DNA of 64,000 bases from Peristeroidobacter soli (lineage in GTDB: Bacteria > Pseudomonadota > Gammaproteobacteria > Steroidobacterales > Steroidobacteraceae): positions 1,102,827 to 1,166,826 of the forward strand of contig NZ_RYEV01000005.1 of NCBI RefSeq assembly GCF_004138485.1, given 5' to 3'. The position numbers and the translations under genes were made by a program. The notes under the pieces are model-generated. The model was given only the letters and a program-made list of their open reading frames with translations, searched no databases and had not been told where the DNA came from. Each line of letters starts with the position of its first letter. Position 1 is the stretch's first letter. Shown piece after piece: positions 44,301 through 56,115 of the stretch.

Positions 44301-45182
44301 CACCGCGGTCGGCTGATCCTGGCCGCCCGACATGACCGGCACCAGCATCGCCTCGACGATGGGGCGTCCGGCCGGCCCGAGCGGCAGCGATTTGCAGGGT
44401 TCGATATGGATGGCGCGAGGCTGACAGGTCTCCACCACTTCCTGCACCGGCCACATCGCGCTCCCGGCGTCCAGACCCAGCACCGGTGGCGCGCATTCGT
44501 GATCGTCCGCGACCACGCCAGCGCTGCGATTGAGCACGGCCCGGCGATTCACGGGGTCGATCCAATAGAGCAGGGCGAACGGCACGTCCTCCGGATTCTT
44601 GCCGAGCGTGTCGATCGCCGACGCGCAGGCGGTATCGACCGAGCGCTCCACCAGCGCTTTGGCCGCGAGCTCCGACAGCGTGCGCAGGCGACGCGCGTTG
44701 AGGACCTTATGAGTGGTCTCGGCGCTCGGGCAGAACAGGCCGGCGACGCGGCCGGTTTCGTCGCGAATCGGGCTGTACGAGAACGAGTAATACGTTTCCT
44801 CGATGAAGTCGCCGCGGCTCATGAACAACTGCACGTCGTCGACGAAGCTCGCCTCGCCATGCTGAAACACCTTGTCGGCGAGCGGGCCGCACACGTCCCA
44901 GATCTCGGCCCACACTTTCTCGGCGGGCAGGCCGAGCGCGCCTGGATGCTTCACGGGGCCGAGCACTTGAACGTAAGCGTCGTTGTAAAGAAAGGTTGCT
45001 TCGGGCCCCCAGCCCATCCACATCGGATGTCGGGAATCGAGCACCAGATTGACCGCGGTTCGCAGGCTCTGCGGCCAATGCTCGACGGGGCCCAGCGGCG
45101 TTTTGGACCAGTCGAAGGCGGCCACCAGGCGACCCAGTTCACTGCCATTGTTGAAGGTGGGAGGGGTGGCGGACGGCGGCAT
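41325..45182 (-). CDS. hybrid histidine kinase with two kinase cores
   Basis: A 1285-residue cytoplasmic kinase. Domains in order: PAS-like (about 20-155), GAF (165-330), HisKA with His356 (FFSNVSHEFRTPL), HATPase, receiver (about 640-760, LVLTDVMMPELDG), PAS (about 785-900), a second HisKA (GGIAHDFNNML) with HATPase, and a last receiver (IMFTDVVMPEVNG). The second core is of the FixL/NtrB-like HDFNN type. It starts 134 bp after the upstream kinase gene; GGGA precedes the chosen ATG. Several phosphotransfer routes are possible. Confidence 0.92.
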   Translation of the reverse strand: MPPSATPPTFNNGSELGRLVAAFDWSKTPLGPVEHWPQSLRTAVNLVLDSRHPMWMGWGPEATFLYNDAYVQVLGPVKHPGALGLPAEKVWAEIWDVCGPLADKVFQHGEASFVDDVQLFMSRGDFIEETYYSFSYSPIRDETGRVAGLFCPSAETTHKVLNARRLRTLSELAAKALVERSVDTACASAIDTLGKNPEDVPFALLYWIDPVNRRAVLNRSAGVVADDHECAPPVLGLDAGSAMWPVQEVVETCQPRAIHIEPCKSLPLGPAGRPIVEAMLVPVMSGGQDQPTAVLIGGVNPTRRLDEEYLTFFNLIASHVATAIHNARAVEEERERLEKLAELDRAKTTFFSNVSHEFRTPLTLMMGPLEDAIADADASLPMAQKERLHTAHRNSLRLLRLVNTLLDFSRIEAGRTKARFQPTDLAMLTAELASTFRSALARASLELVVDCSPLPEPVFVDREMWEKIVLNLLSNAFKFTFAGGVRVSLRATPQGAELTVRDTGVGVPPEELPKLFERFHRIEGQKSRTHEGSGIGLALILELVRLHHGVIHAESRVHEGTTFTVTVPFGSQHLPADQIYDATAERTGERSRAFVQEALTWLSNDGLGLQEYHDDAAGDDLAQVEGSRLLLADDNADMRRYVSRLLSKHLQVEAVSDGAAALAAIRASRPDLVLTDVMMPELDGFGLLKAIRDDAELRDLPVIMLSARAGEEARIEGLDAGADDYLIKPFSARELTARVHANLKLAHVRRESMAALAESEQRFRNMAESSPVMMWITDADGQCIYLNKSWYDCTGQAEADALGLGWTNAVHPDDRGAAARTFVDSSAARKEFRMEYRLRRRDGEYRWAIDAASPRFTGEGEFLGYIGSVIDITERKLAEEALLNLNETLKQRVEAEIEARGDAEKALRQAQKMESLGQLTGGIAHDFNNMLNVVIGNLDMLLRRLARGDSNVQRFASFALDGATRAAQLTERLLAFARQQPLRPEPINANKLVAGMSDLLHRTLGETIRTETVLAGGLWRLHTDANQLESAILNLAVNARDAMPNGGKLTVETGNAHLDDIYAAQHAGVPQGQYVMIAVSDTGCGMSADVIQKAFDPFFTTKSVGKGTGLGLSQVHGFVHQSGGHVKIYSEIDQGTTVKIYLPRFYGPSEEILANARFTPALSGAGTTILVVEDEESVRHVSVEALNELGYNVLEANGAATALQLLDQHPEIGIMFTDVVMPEVNGRMLADEARQRRPNLKVLFTTGYTRNAIVHNGVLDPGVHLIGKPFNLEQLARKLAEIKDE

Positions 45183-45315
45183 CAGAGTCCCAGGTATCGC
45201 CTGTGCGTAAGTGATCCTGCACAACAGCGATTGTACTTATTGGGTTCCATCGAGGGCCCAAGAAGAGGGCCGTTTTGGCACCCTCGAGGTCGGCAGGATG
45301 CCGACGCGGACCCGA

Positions 45316-48165
<2,850 letters not shown>

Positions 48166-48175
48166 CGTCGTCTGC

Positions 48176-49204
48176 TCACTCGAGCGCCCGGATGAAGCGT
48201 GAATCCAGATGCGCCGGACTGTCGACGCGGCGCGTGACCAGGCCGCGATTCAACATGAAGTCGTTCATCCGGCGCCACGAGCCATGCAACGATTCAAAGC
48301 CCGCGGCGTATGAAAATGCACGGCTGTTGTCGGCGAGGCCGAGCGTCCGGTCGGTGCTCAACAGGCCTTGCACGTACGGCAAGGGTTCGTTCGACAGCCG
48401 CGCGACGATCGCACAGGCTGCATCCGGATGCTCACGGATGTAGCGCTCAGCGCGCTTCCACACGTGCGCCAGCGCTTCCACTTCACGCGGATGCTGCTCG
48501 ATGAAGTCCCGTCGCATCGTGAAGACCGAGTAGGTCAGGCCCGGAAAGTCCGCGGCGGAAAAGATCTGCCGGCCGCCTGCTGCCTTGGCGTCGGTGACAA
48601 AGGGTTCCCAGACCAGTAACGCGTCGATGGTGCCAGCGTTGAACGCTTTGATGGCGTCATCGCCATTCATATCCACGAGATCGAACTCGTCGAGCTTCAG
48701 ATGATCGCGCTCGGCGACCACCGACAGCAGATATTCCAGATAGGTGCCTCGATGCAGGGCGATCTTCTTGCCGCGCAGATCCTGGAGGCGATGGATGCCG
48801 GGCCTGGCGATCAGCGCTTCGGCGGCTTCGGAATAGTCGATGGCGATGATGCCGACCAGATCGTTGCCGGCGGTCACGTGCCGTACCAGGTCGTACTCGG
48901 TGAAGCCCATGCCCTGCAGCTCGCCGGAGTTCACCTTTTCCATGGACTCGAAGTACTTGAGATTCACGTCGACGCGCTCGACGTTCAGACCGGCGTCCTC
49001 GAACCAACCCTTGTCCCACGCGACGTCGATCCAGTAGCTGCCCGGCCACACATAGGTGGCGAGGCGGATCGGTGCGGAGGAGGCAGGTTGTGGGGACACT
49101 GGCGCCTCACAAGAGCTCGTCAGCACGCAGGCAGCAAGCATCGCCGCCGCGGCCGCGAACGGAGCGCGGCCGGCGGTCACAAGCGACTTGAAGGCGTGGA
49201 ACAT
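48176..49204 (-). CDS. NMT1-like solute-binding lipoprotein linked to the kinase
   Basis: A 342-residue exported binding protein. The signal region [19 protein letters not shown] has a lipobox-like LTSSC. The mature part has [37 protein letters not shown] and [14 protein letters not shown], as in the SsuA/NrtA/THI5-like class. No permease or ATPase is next to it; instead a dCache kinase follows. This points to a sensory role. The start could be 49204 (ATG) or slightly upstream. Confidence 0.83.
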   Translation of the reverse strand: MFHAFKSLVTAGRAPFAAAAAMLAACVLTSSCEAPVSPQPASSAPIRLATYVWPGSYWIDVAWDKGWFEDAGLNVERVDVNLKYFESMEKVNSGELQGMGFTEYDLVRHVTAGNDLVGIIAIDYSEAAEALIARPGIHRLQDLRGKKIALHRGTYLEYLLSVVAERDHLKLDEFDLVDMNGDDAIKAFNAGTIDALLVWEPFVTDAKAAGGRQIFSAADFPGLTYSVFTMRRDFIEQHPREVEALAHVWKRAERYIREHPDAACAIVARLSNEPLPYVQGLLSTDRTLGLADNSRAFSYAAGFESLHGSWRRMNDFMLNRGLVTRRVDSPAHLDSRFIRALE

Positions 49205-49410
49205 CCTGCTGATCACGACCCGATCGTCCGTCGACCCCGTTTGCCGGGATTTCTCATCTCGAACAGCGGCGTCGTTGACGGAATCTTGAGCAGACAACGG
49301 CCCGACCGCGGGCCACGTCACGGACCTGGAGCAAAACTGTGCGCTCGGTCACGTCAGTCGCATCGGCGTATAATGCGTCGCATCCACACCGCGCCTTCCT
49401 GGGGATGCGA

Positions 49411-50370
49411 ATGACTCTGACCTTGGCCGATATCCGCGCCGCACAGACCCGCATCCGGGATCGAGTCCATCGCACGCCGGTGATGACCAGCGCCACGCTC
49501 AATGAGAAGGCGGGCGCTCAGCTGTTCTTCAAATGCGAGAACCTGCAGAAGATCGGTGCCTTCAAGGCGCGCGGCGCGACCAACGCGGTCGCCTTGCTTT
49601 CCGATGAGGAAGCGAAGCGCGGCGTGGTGACGCATTCCTCGGGCAACCACGCTGCCGCTCTGGCGCGTGCGGCCAGGTTGCGAGGCATTCCTGCCTACAT
49701 CGTGATGCCCTCGACCTGTCCCCAGGCCAAGGTGGCCTCGGTACGTCGCTACGGGGCCGAAGTGATTCTGTGCGAGCCGACCTATGCCGCGAGGGAGAGC
49801 AACGCGAAGAGCGTGGTCGAGCGTACCGGTGCGGTGTTCATTCATCCGTTCAACGATCCGCGCGTGATGGCCGGGCAGGGCACGCTTGCGCTGGAGTTGC
49901 TGGAGGACGTTCCGGATCTCACCGACGTTCTGTGCCCGGTGGGCGGCGGCGGGTTGATCAGCGGCGTGTCCGCGGCCATCAAGAGCATCAACCCGGAGAT
50001 CCACGTGTTCGGCGTCGAGCCCAAAGGGGCGGATGACGCTGCGCAGTCGCTCGCCGCGGGCAGGATCATTCCGTGTACCTCGCCCAATACGATCGCGGAT
50101 GGCTTGCGTGGCACGCTGGGCGAGCTGACGTTCGAAGAAATCCAGCGTCACGTCGATGGCATCGTCACGGTCTCCGAAGAGGAGATCGTCCACGCGATGC
50201 GCGCGATCTGGGAAGTGCTGAAGATCATCGTCGAGCCGTCGGGCGCAGTGGCCTACGGCGCGCTGGTCGATGGCCAGCTCGACGTGCCGGGGCGCCGGGT
50301 CGGCATCATTCTTACCGGCGGCAACCTGGATCTCGAGTCGTTGCCCTGGATGACACCGGCCACAGCGTAG
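49411..50370 (+). CDS. PLP-dependent serine/threonine dehydratase-like enzyme
   Basis: A 319-residue fold-type II enzyme. The PLP Lys is Lys52 in IGAFKARGA. The phosphate-binding loop is VGGGGLISG, and SSGNHAAA binds the substrate carboxylate. It lacks the C-terminal regulatory domain of biosynthetic IlvA, so it is of the catabolic TdcB or serine-racemase/threo-3-hydroxyaspartate group. Which amino acid is used cannot be told. GGGGA sits five bases before ATG 49411. Confidence 0.88.
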   Translation: MTLTLADIRAAQTRIRDRVHRTPVMTSATLNEKAGAQLFFKCENLQKIGAFKARGATNAVALLSDEEAKRGVVTHSSGNHAAALARAARLRGIPAYIVMPSTCPQAKVASVRRYGAEVILCEPTYAARESNAKSVVERTGAVFIHPFNDPRVMAGQGTLALELLEDVPDLTDVLCPVGGGGLISGVSAAIKSINPEIHVFGVEPKGADDAAQSLAAGRIIPCTSPNTIADGLRGTLGELTFEEIQRHVDGIVTVSEEEIVHAMRAIWEVLKIIVEPSGAVAYGALVDGQLDVPGRRVGIILTGGNLDLESLPWMTPATA

Positions 50371-50686
50371 CAGGCCCCTCGATGGTCAGCGGAGCATCGC
50401 CGGAATATGCACATCGATACACGCGGGTATCCAGCACGACTTGTTTGTAACCCGGCCAGTTCCTCTGCAATCGTCGGTGCCGTCCGCAGGACCAACAATC
50501 CGTGCCAGAGGTCTCGCGTCGGCACGTGACCGTCCCGCGTGCCAGCGTCGTTTCCATGCGGCAATACCAGGGCTTCCGGCGGCCGGGTGAACAGCGTCGC
50601 ACCGACCTCCTGCATTCGGTGCGGTGATCGGTTTCATCTCTCGTTAGCATCGCGCGGACTTCGCAGCGACTAACTGGAGGCGTGCC
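50371..50686. other. 316-bp gap without a supported gene
   Basis: No RNA gene or clear ORF is supported here. On the minus strand a frame reads LVLPHGNDAGTRDGHVPTRD and LVLRTAPTIAEELAGL, which looks protein-like, but the start and end are unsatisfactory and it runs into the end of the dehydratase gene. It may be a decayed gene. The right end includes the ribosome-binding site (GGAGG) for the MbtH gene. Confidence 0.3.
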
Positions 50687-50956
50687 ATGGCTGGTGGGTT
50701 TGACGATGAGAACGGCAAGTTCCGCGTGCTGATGAACGAAGAAGAGCAATATTCCCTGTGGCTGGACGGGATGGAGATTCCGCGCGGCTGGATCGATACG
50801 GGCGTGGCCGGCGACAAAAAGACCTGTCTGGACTATGTCGGCAAAGTGTGGACGGACATGCGTCCCAAATCGTTGCGCGTGTGGATGGAAGAGCACGCCA
50901 AGAAGACCGCCGCCGAGTCCGCCGAGTCCGCTGAGACAGCGACTCCCGAGGCATGA
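50687..50956 (+). CDS. MbtH-like protein
   Basis: An 89-residue protein with the MbtH signature: FRVLMNEEEQYSLWLDGMEI, PRGWIDTG and CLDYVGKVWTDMRPKSLRVW. MbtH proteins bind and activate adenylation domains of non-ribosomal peptide synthetases. The C-terminal tail is a Ala/Glu/Ser-rich low-complexity extension. The type II thioesterase gene overlaps its stop by 4 bp. No synthetase is in the window, so partners must lie elsewhere. Confidence 0.92.
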   Translation: MAGGFDDENGKFRVLMNEEEQYSLWLDGMEIPRGWIDTGVAGDKKTCLDYVGKVWTDMRPKSLRVWMEEHAKKTAAESAESAETATPEA

Positions 50957-51714
50957 CGTCGAAGGCGCTGGTCTCTCTGCTTTGCCTGCCATGCGGGGGC
51001 GCCAGCGCTGCGATCTATGCGCGCTGGCGTCTGCAACTGCCGCGATGGATTCAGCTGATTCCGGTCGAGCTGCCCGGTCGTGGTGCACGAGCCGCCGAGC
51101 CGTTCAGCTGTAACATTTCCAACCTGGTGGAGCAGCTGTGTTTGGAGCATGCGCGCGTGCTCGAAACGCCTCATGCCTTATTCGGGCATAGCATGGGCGG
51201 GCTGCTCGCCTACGGCATGGCGAAACATTTGCAACAGCACGGCCAGTCGCTGCCATTGATGATGTTTGCTTCCGCGAGTCCCGCACCCTCGAGCGGCACC
51301 TGGCATTTCTCGGGACGCGATAACGACGAGGCCTTGCTAAGGGACTTGCATCGCTACGGTGGCGTGCCCGAGGACGTGCTGGAAAGCCCTGAAATGCTGC
51401 GTCTGGCGATGGATGCGCTGGCGGCCGATTACGTCCTCTGCAACAGCTTCGAGTATCAGGGGCCGGCGCATCTGCCCGTGCCCTTACGTGTGTTCGCCGG
51501 TCGCGACGATGAGGTCCGACAGGAGCAACTCGCGGCGTGGCGCCGGGAGACGACGGCGAGCTTTTCCATCCATTGGTTCGACGGCGGACATTTCTATTTG
51601 CGCCCTCAGGAGAAACTGGTGGTTCGTCTGATCGAGCAACAACTCGCCGGGACGCTTAGGGCGCTCCAGGCAAACACTGATGCTGCGTTGCCCGCTTTGC
51701 GGGCCGGCGTTTGA
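50953..51714 (+). CDS. type II thioesterase for non-ribosomal peptide synthesis
   Basis: A 253-residue alpha/beta hydrolase. The triad is Ser80 (FGHSMGGLLAYGMA), Asp185 (FAGRDDEV) and His213 (DGGHFYLRP). LCLPCGGASAAIYARW at the N terminus is the GrsT/TEII mark. It removes wrong or stalled groups from carrier proteins. The start overlaps the mbtH-like stop, which strongly ties the two. Confidence 0.92.
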   Translation: MTSKALVSLLCLPCGGASAAIYARWRLQLPRWIQLIPVELPGRGARAAEPFSCNISNLVEQLCLEHARVLETPHALFGHSMGGLLAYGMAKHLQQHGQSLPLMMFASASPAPSSGTWHFSGRDNDEALLRDLHRYGGVPEDVLESPEMLRLAMDALAADYVLCNSFEYQGPAHLPVPLRVFAGRDDEVRQEQLAAWRRETTASFSIHWFDGGHFYLRPQEKLVVRLIEQQLAGTLRALQANTDAALPALRAGV

Positions 51715-51780
51715 CTGTCGCGCTGATCCTCATCTTCCTGCGGTTTACCCATCCTATGCCCACAGGCACAGGACCCGCGA

Positions 51781-53454
51781 ATGACTCGCGGGGCGGCACT
51801 GCAGGAGATTCCCTTGAAAGTAGCGGCACGGTTGCTGGGATTGTGGATGGCGTTGAGTGCGGTCGCGGCTCACGCGCAACAGTTCGACAAGCTCGGCTTT
51901 TTTGTTGGCGAGGCGACGCCCGCGACCGCGGCGCCGTCCTATCGCGCCTTCGTCGAGAGGGTGCAACAGATTCCGAACTCCACCAATGTGTTCGTCGATT
52001 ATCGCGAGCCGATCTGGAGCGCCGGCACGTACGATCCCAAATGGCGCAACAACGCGACCTGGGCGGCGGGCAATCTGGCGGAGCTGTGCTCGGTGGATCA
52101 TCTGAACCGGCTCGACTCGGAAGGCCGGCCGACGCTGGTTCCGATCGTGAGCGTGGGGCTCACCGACGATCCCACGGTGTATCAGCTCAATCTGCCGGAA
52201 GGCGATCCCAATCGCGGCGTATATAGCGAGACTGCGGCTATCGGGATGATGAACGCGGTCGCCGCCGGCAGATATGACTTCGACGGCCAGGGTCGCTACC
52301 GCGTGTGGCCGGCGATCTTCGATGCCTTCAAGAACAAGGGCTTTCGCAAGATCTATCTGCGCATCGGCTGGGAACAGAACGGCAATTGGTATGGCTGGCA
52401 GGTGCGCAGCGAGGCGACGCGGGTTGCTTACATCCAGGCGTGGCGACACGTCGCGAATCTCGCGCATTCCTATGCGAGCGCCAACGGCATGGTCATCGAA
52501 ACCATGTGGAGCCCGTCGGCGTCCTATGCCAATTACGGCTTGAGCGAGGAGAGCAGTTATCCCGGCGACTCTTACGTCGACATCATCGCGCCGACGCATT
52601 ACAGCCCGGTCTGGAATCCGACCCGCTCACGTGACAAGACGGCTTATCACGATTGGAGCAGCGGGCAGAACGTCGCTCTCGCCGAGTGGCTCGCGAACCC
52701 GGCGAATCGTCGCGTGATTTGGGACTACCCCGCGGCCGACTATTGGAATCCGACGCGCGGCTGGGGATTGCCTGCGGCGATCAGCTTCGCGCTGGCGCAT
52801 AGCAAACGTTTCGCGTTGTCCGAGACGGGCGCGGGCAACGTCGGCGTGACTCGTAACGGCGGCGGTCCCGTCGATGAAGGCGACTATCCGATCTATCTCG
52901 GCGAGCGTCTCAGCGCGGCGATGGCGCAAGGCCTGGAACTCGAAGTGGTCGAGGTGTGGCCGCAGGCGTCGGGCGCGGATCGGCTGACATTCCTCAGCGG
53001 CCAGCGTCCGCTCGAAGCTACGGGCTGGAAAGAGTTTGGAGCGATGCTGGCGGCTGCACAGTCGCCGCGCAATCTGGCGACAGGCCGCAAGGCTTATCCC
53101 AGCTCGACCGAGAGCAGCGCGTATGCCGCGGCCAATGTTACCGACCGTAGCACCTTGACCGGCTGGCACAGCGCCGGCGGCGACAAGCAATGGATCTACG
53201 TGGATCTGGGCCAGCGTTACTCGCTCTCACGCGTGCGACTCACTTGGGACACGGCCTACGCGTCCGAGTACACCATCCAGGTGCAGGTGAGCACGAACAC
53301 GTGGGTCAACATCTATAAGACGACGGCGGGCGATGGCGGTGTCGATGACATTCGCGGGTTGACCGGCGTCGGTCGATTCGTGCGGGTGTTCGCCATCAAA
53401 CGCGGCACGACGGCTCGCAACTACGGGCTCAAGGAGATTGAAATCTATCCTTGA
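51781..53454 (+). CDS. secreted GH26-like glycoside hydrolase with discoidin-type domain
   Basis: A 557-residue exported protein with a signal peptide ending at AHAQ. The catalytic part resembles GH26 beta-mannanases: acid/base Glu198 in YLRIGWEQNGNWYGWQ and possible nucleophile Glu348 in FALSETGAG. About residues 425-557 form an F5/8 type C or CBM32-like domain (WIYVDLGQRYSLSRVRL). An alternative TTG start at 51814 has a strong AGGAG site. Family assignment is by motif and substrate is not known. It is convergent with the methyltransferase gene. Confidence 0.72.
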   Translation: MTRGAALQEIPLKVAARLLGLWMALSAVAAHAQQFDKLGFFVGEATPATAAPSYRAFVERVQQIPNSTNVFVDYREPIWSAGTYDPKWRNNATWAAGNLAELCSVDHLNRLDSEGRPTLVPIVSVGLTDDPTVYQLNLPEGDPNRGVYSETAAIGMMNAVAAGRYDFDGQGRYRVWPAIFDAFKNKGFRKIYLRIGWEQNGNWYGWQVRSEATRVAYIQAWRHVANLAHSYASANGMVIETMWSPSASYANYGLSEESSYPGDSYVDIIAPTHYSPVWNPTRSRDKTAYHDWSSGQNVALAEWLANPANRRVIWDYPAADYWNPTRGWGLPAAISFALAHSKRFALSETGAGNVGVTRNGGGPVDEGDYPIYLGERLSAAMAQGLELEVVEVWPQASGADRLTFLSGQRPLEATGWKEFGAMLAAAQSPRNLATGRKAYPSSTESSAYAAANVTDRSTLTGWHSAGGDKQWIYVDLGQRYSLSRVRLTWDTAYASEYTIQVQVSTNTWVNIYKTTAGDGGVDDIRGLTGVGRFVRVFAIKRGTTARNYGLKEIEIYP

Positions 53455-53464
53455 GCGGATCTCT

Positions 53465-54133
53465 TCAAGCCGCGGCGCTCGCTGAGCGCCGCGCGATGAC
53501 CAGCCAGTTGTTGAAAGGCGTGCGGCCCCACAGCGGTTTGAATTCCGCATGCAGGCCGTGTCGGTGCAGCGTGGCCCGCAGCTCCTGCGCCGAGGGCTGC
53601 GCCTTGAACGATGTTTTCATCCAGCCGACCCGATGGCCGAAACGATCGGTGGCGCGGGTCATCGCGCTTCGCCACGTGCCATCGGCGAGTCCGGTACGAA
53701 TCACCAACTGGCCTCGTCTGCTGACGCACTGAGCCGCTTGCGACAGCAACGTTCCTTGTGCCTGGTGTGGCAGGTACTGGAGCACATCCAGGAGCGCGAC
53801 GCTGCCCCGGTGCTTGGGAAACCGCTCGCTCAAGTCGCAGACCTGGAAGTCGGCATCGTCATGACCGCCGCGCGAGGAGGCGACACGGGCGGCCGCGATC
53901 TTCACGGCATCGGTGTCCACACCGACATACGGCACTTTGCGACCGCTCGCACGCAGACAGTGCAACAGCAGACCGATGCCACAGCCCAGATCCAGCAACG
54001 GCTCGGCGTCCTCGTCGAACGCGTCGGGCACGGCTTCGTACAGCGGATCGATCGCGAGTTTGCTCAGCGAATAGTAGTAACGATACCGGTCCGGCAGATA
54101 GCTCGCGGCAATCGTACGTTTGGGCAGTGGCAT
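53465..54133 (-). CDS. class I SAM-dependent methyltransferase
   Basis: A 222-residue protein with SAM motif I LLDLGCGIGLLLH (about 46-58), acidic VGVDTDAVKIAAAR and motif IV SVALLDVLQYLPHQ. The N-terminal part (RYRYYYSLSKLAIDPLY) has a high tyrosine content. It resembles small-molecule methyltransferases of the UbiE/BioC type, but the substrate cannot be named. It stands between convergent and co-directional genes, about 100 bp from panB. Confidence 0.82.
   Translation of the reverse strand: MPLPKRTIAASYLPDRYRYYYSLSKLAIDPLYEAVPDAFDEDAEPLLDLGCGIGLLLHCLRASGRKVPYVGVDTDAVKIAAARVASSRGGHDDADFQVCDLSERFPKHRGSVALLDVLQYLPHQAQGTLLSQAAQCVSRRGQLVIRTGLADGTWRSAMTRATDRFGHRVGWMKTSFKAQPSAQELRATLHRHGLHAEFKPLWGRTPFNNWLVIARRSASAAA
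53471..53493. terminator. 10-bp perfect hairpin at the convergent gene junction
   Basis: CGCGGCGCTC (53471-53480) and GAGCGCCGCG (53484-53493) form a perfect 10-bp stem with a 3-nt loop, 17 bp beyond the glycoside hydrolase stop and inside the last codons of the methyltransferase. It could end the plus-strand transcript. No T tract is seen. Confidence 0.4.
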
Positions 54134-54229
54134 AACCGGGGCGGCACGTTTTTCTTGACGTTGTCGGCACTGGCAACCCCAGTGCGCGCAGCCGCTATGC
54201 TCGCATACAAACGAACGATTGATCGAGCT

Positions 54230-55156
54230 TCAGGCGCTCAGCAAGGCTCGCAAGCGCTCCTTGGCTTCCGGTCCGATATCCGAGGTCTGCTCCTTGCCCG
54301 GAAACGTGCCTTCCGACACGTCTTGGACGAACTGCCGGCCGGCCGTCACCACATCCTGCGCGACGTTCAGATAGCGACGGGTGTGGCGCGGCTTGAAATC
54401 GGTGTAGAGACCGAACAGGTCGTGGAACACCTGCACCTCGCCGTCACAGTGCGGCCCGGCGCCGATGCCGATGGTGGGGATCGAGACGCGCTGAGAAATC
54501 TCCTGCGCCACCGAGGCGGGCACCAGCTCGAGCACGATGGCAAAGGCACCGGCGTCTTCGAGGGCCTTGGCATCGGCCACCAGCGATGCGGCCGCGGAGG
54601 GCTCCTTGCCTTGAATGCGCGGGCCGCCCATGGCGTGCACCGATTGGGGCGTGAAGCCAAGATGGCCGCACACCGGAATGCCGACGCCGACCAGCCGCTC
54701 GATGGTCGGCGCAATGGTCGCGCCGCCTTCGATCTTCACGGCGCCAACCTTGCCCTCGGTCAGCAATCGCGCCGAATTGCGTAATGCGTCCTCGACCGAC
54801 ACCTGATAGGTCATGAAGGGCATGTCGCCGACCAGCAGCGATCGCTGCGCGCCCCGGGCCACCATCTGCGAGTGGTAGATGATCTGATCGAGCGTCACCG
54901 GCAGGGTAGTGTCCTGCCCCTGCACGACCATGCCCACGGTATCGCCGACCAGGATCATGTGCACCCCGGCGGCATCGACCATCTGCGCCGACGTGTAGTC
55001 GTAAGCGGTCAGCATGGCGATGCGCTCGCCCCGGCGCTTCATCGCGACGATGTCGATGGTCGAGAGTCGTTGGCCCTTCACAGCGTGTCCCCCAGGTTTC
55101 AGCCCGGTCACGATTCCATTTGCCTGGACATTAGTCAACGCTAAGGTTCTTTGCAT
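54230..55156 (-). CDS. panB: 3-methyl-2-oxobutanoate hydroxymethyltransferase PanB
   Basis: This enzyme transfers a hydroxymethyl group from methylene-THF to ketoisovalerate in pantothenate synthesis. Clear matches to E. coli PanB include IAMLTAYDYTSAQMVDAAGV, ILVGDTVGMVVQGQDTTLPV, VKIEGGATI, PVCGHLGFTPQSVHAMGG and IPTIGIGAG. The proposed start adds a 30-residue extension beyond the usual length, so translation may begin later, for example at a GTG near residue 15. No panC lies next to it. The gene is divergent from a LysR regulator just 28 bp away. Confidence 0.95.
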   Translation of the reverse strand: MQRTLALTNVQANGIVTGLKPGGHAVKGQRLSTIDIVAMKRRGERIAMLTAYDYTSAQMVDAAGVHMILVGDTVGMVVQGQDTTLPVTLDQIIYHSQMVARGAQRSLLVGDMPFMTYQVSVEDALRNSARLLTEGKVGAVKIEGGATIAPTIERLVGVGIPVCGHLGFTPQSVHAMGGPRIQGKEPSAAASLVADAKALEDAGAFAIVLELVPASVAQEISQRVSIPTIGIGAGPHCDGEVQVFHDLFGLYTDFKPRHTRRYLNVAQDVVTAGRQFVQDVSEGTFPGKEQTSDIGPEAKERLRALLSA

Positions 55157-55184
55157 CGACCCAAGGAAATGCTTATATGGCGGC

Positions 55185-56114
55185 ATGACGCTCGAAGATC
55201 TTCGCATCCTGGTCGCCGCCTGCGAGGCCGGCAGCATGAGCTCGCTGGCGCGCGAGCTGCAGCGGACCCAGTCCTCCATCAGCCAGCACATCGCGCGGCT
55301 CGAGGCCGAGCTCGGCATTCGATTGTTCGAGCGGCATGCGCGCGGCGTGCAGCCCACGGCTGCCGGCAAGATTCTCAAGGACTTCGCCCTCGAAGGGCTG
55401 GATGCGATCGAAGTCGGGCTGCAGCGGGTACGGGCGCTTCAGCATGGGGAGTCCGATACGCTGACCATCACCACCGGCGGTACCACCGTGCGTCACTTCA
55501 TGCGCCATTCGGTGGTGAGTTTCAGAAAATCACATCCGGGCGTGAACCTGCGGTTTCTGCCAGCCAGCTCGACGCGCCGCTGTTTCGAGATACTGCGGCT
55601 GAATCAGGCGGACCTGGGATTTGTCACTACCGGTGAGCCGGCCCGTGGCATCAACGAGAAGACCATCGCCAGGCAGCGCTTGTTTCTTTTGACGACGAAG
55701 GACGATCCGCTGTCACGCCGTCGCAAGCTGCGGCTGCAGGACCTCAAAGGCATTCGCTACCTTGGACTGGCCGGCGGCACGACTCATCACAGCGCCATCG
55801 AGCAGGCAGCGGCGCAACGGGGCGTCGAGCTCAAGGCCGAGGTGGTCTGCGACGATTTCGATACCGCGAAACTGTTCGTCGAGCTGGGGCTGGGGCAGGC
55901 GATCGTACCGGCCGTGCACGCCTACAACTTCGAGCGCAGCGGCTCGGTGCGGGCGGTGCTCATCTCCGATCTGCCCCCGGTGTCCATTGGCTGGGCATTC
56001 CGGCACTGGCATCACCTGTCGCCGGCCGCGCGTGATTTCGTGGAGATCACCAATCAGGAGATCGGCAAGCTGCACAGCGTGCCGGGCCTGGACCTCGCGG
56101 CGGCGGTCCGCTGA
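55185..56114 (+). CDS. LysR-family transcriptional regulator
   Basis: A 309-residue regulator. The N-terminal winged helix (about 1-60) reads MTLEDLRILVAACEAGSMSS, then LQRTQSSISQHIARLEAELG and LFERHARGVQPTAAG. The C-terminal effector domain starts near residue 90. The start at 55185 is supported by the domain boundary. It is divergent from panB with a 28-bp gap, so its binding site probably lies over both starts, and panB is a possible target. Confidence 0.93.
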   Translation: MTLEDLRILVAACEAGSMSSLARELQRTQSSISQHIARLEAELGIRLFERHARGVQPTAAGKILKDFALEGLDAIEVGLQRVRALQHGESDTLTITTGGTTVRHFMRHSVVSFRKSHPGVNLRFLPASSTRRCFEILRLNQADLGFVTTGEPARGINEKTIARQRLFLLTTKDDPLSRRRKLRLQDLKGIRYLGLAGGTTHHSAIEQAAAQRGVELKAEVVCDDFDTAKLFVELGLGQAIVPAVHAYNFERSGSVRAVLISDLPPVSIGWAFRHWHHLSPAARDFVEITNQEIGKLHSVPGLDLAAAVR

Positions 56115-56115
56115 C

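Noticed and set aside
50386-50637. Protein-like minus-strand reading upstream of the MbtH gene
   Set aside because: Parts look natural in two frames, but there is no clear start, end or family. It may be a decayed gene but cannot be supported.
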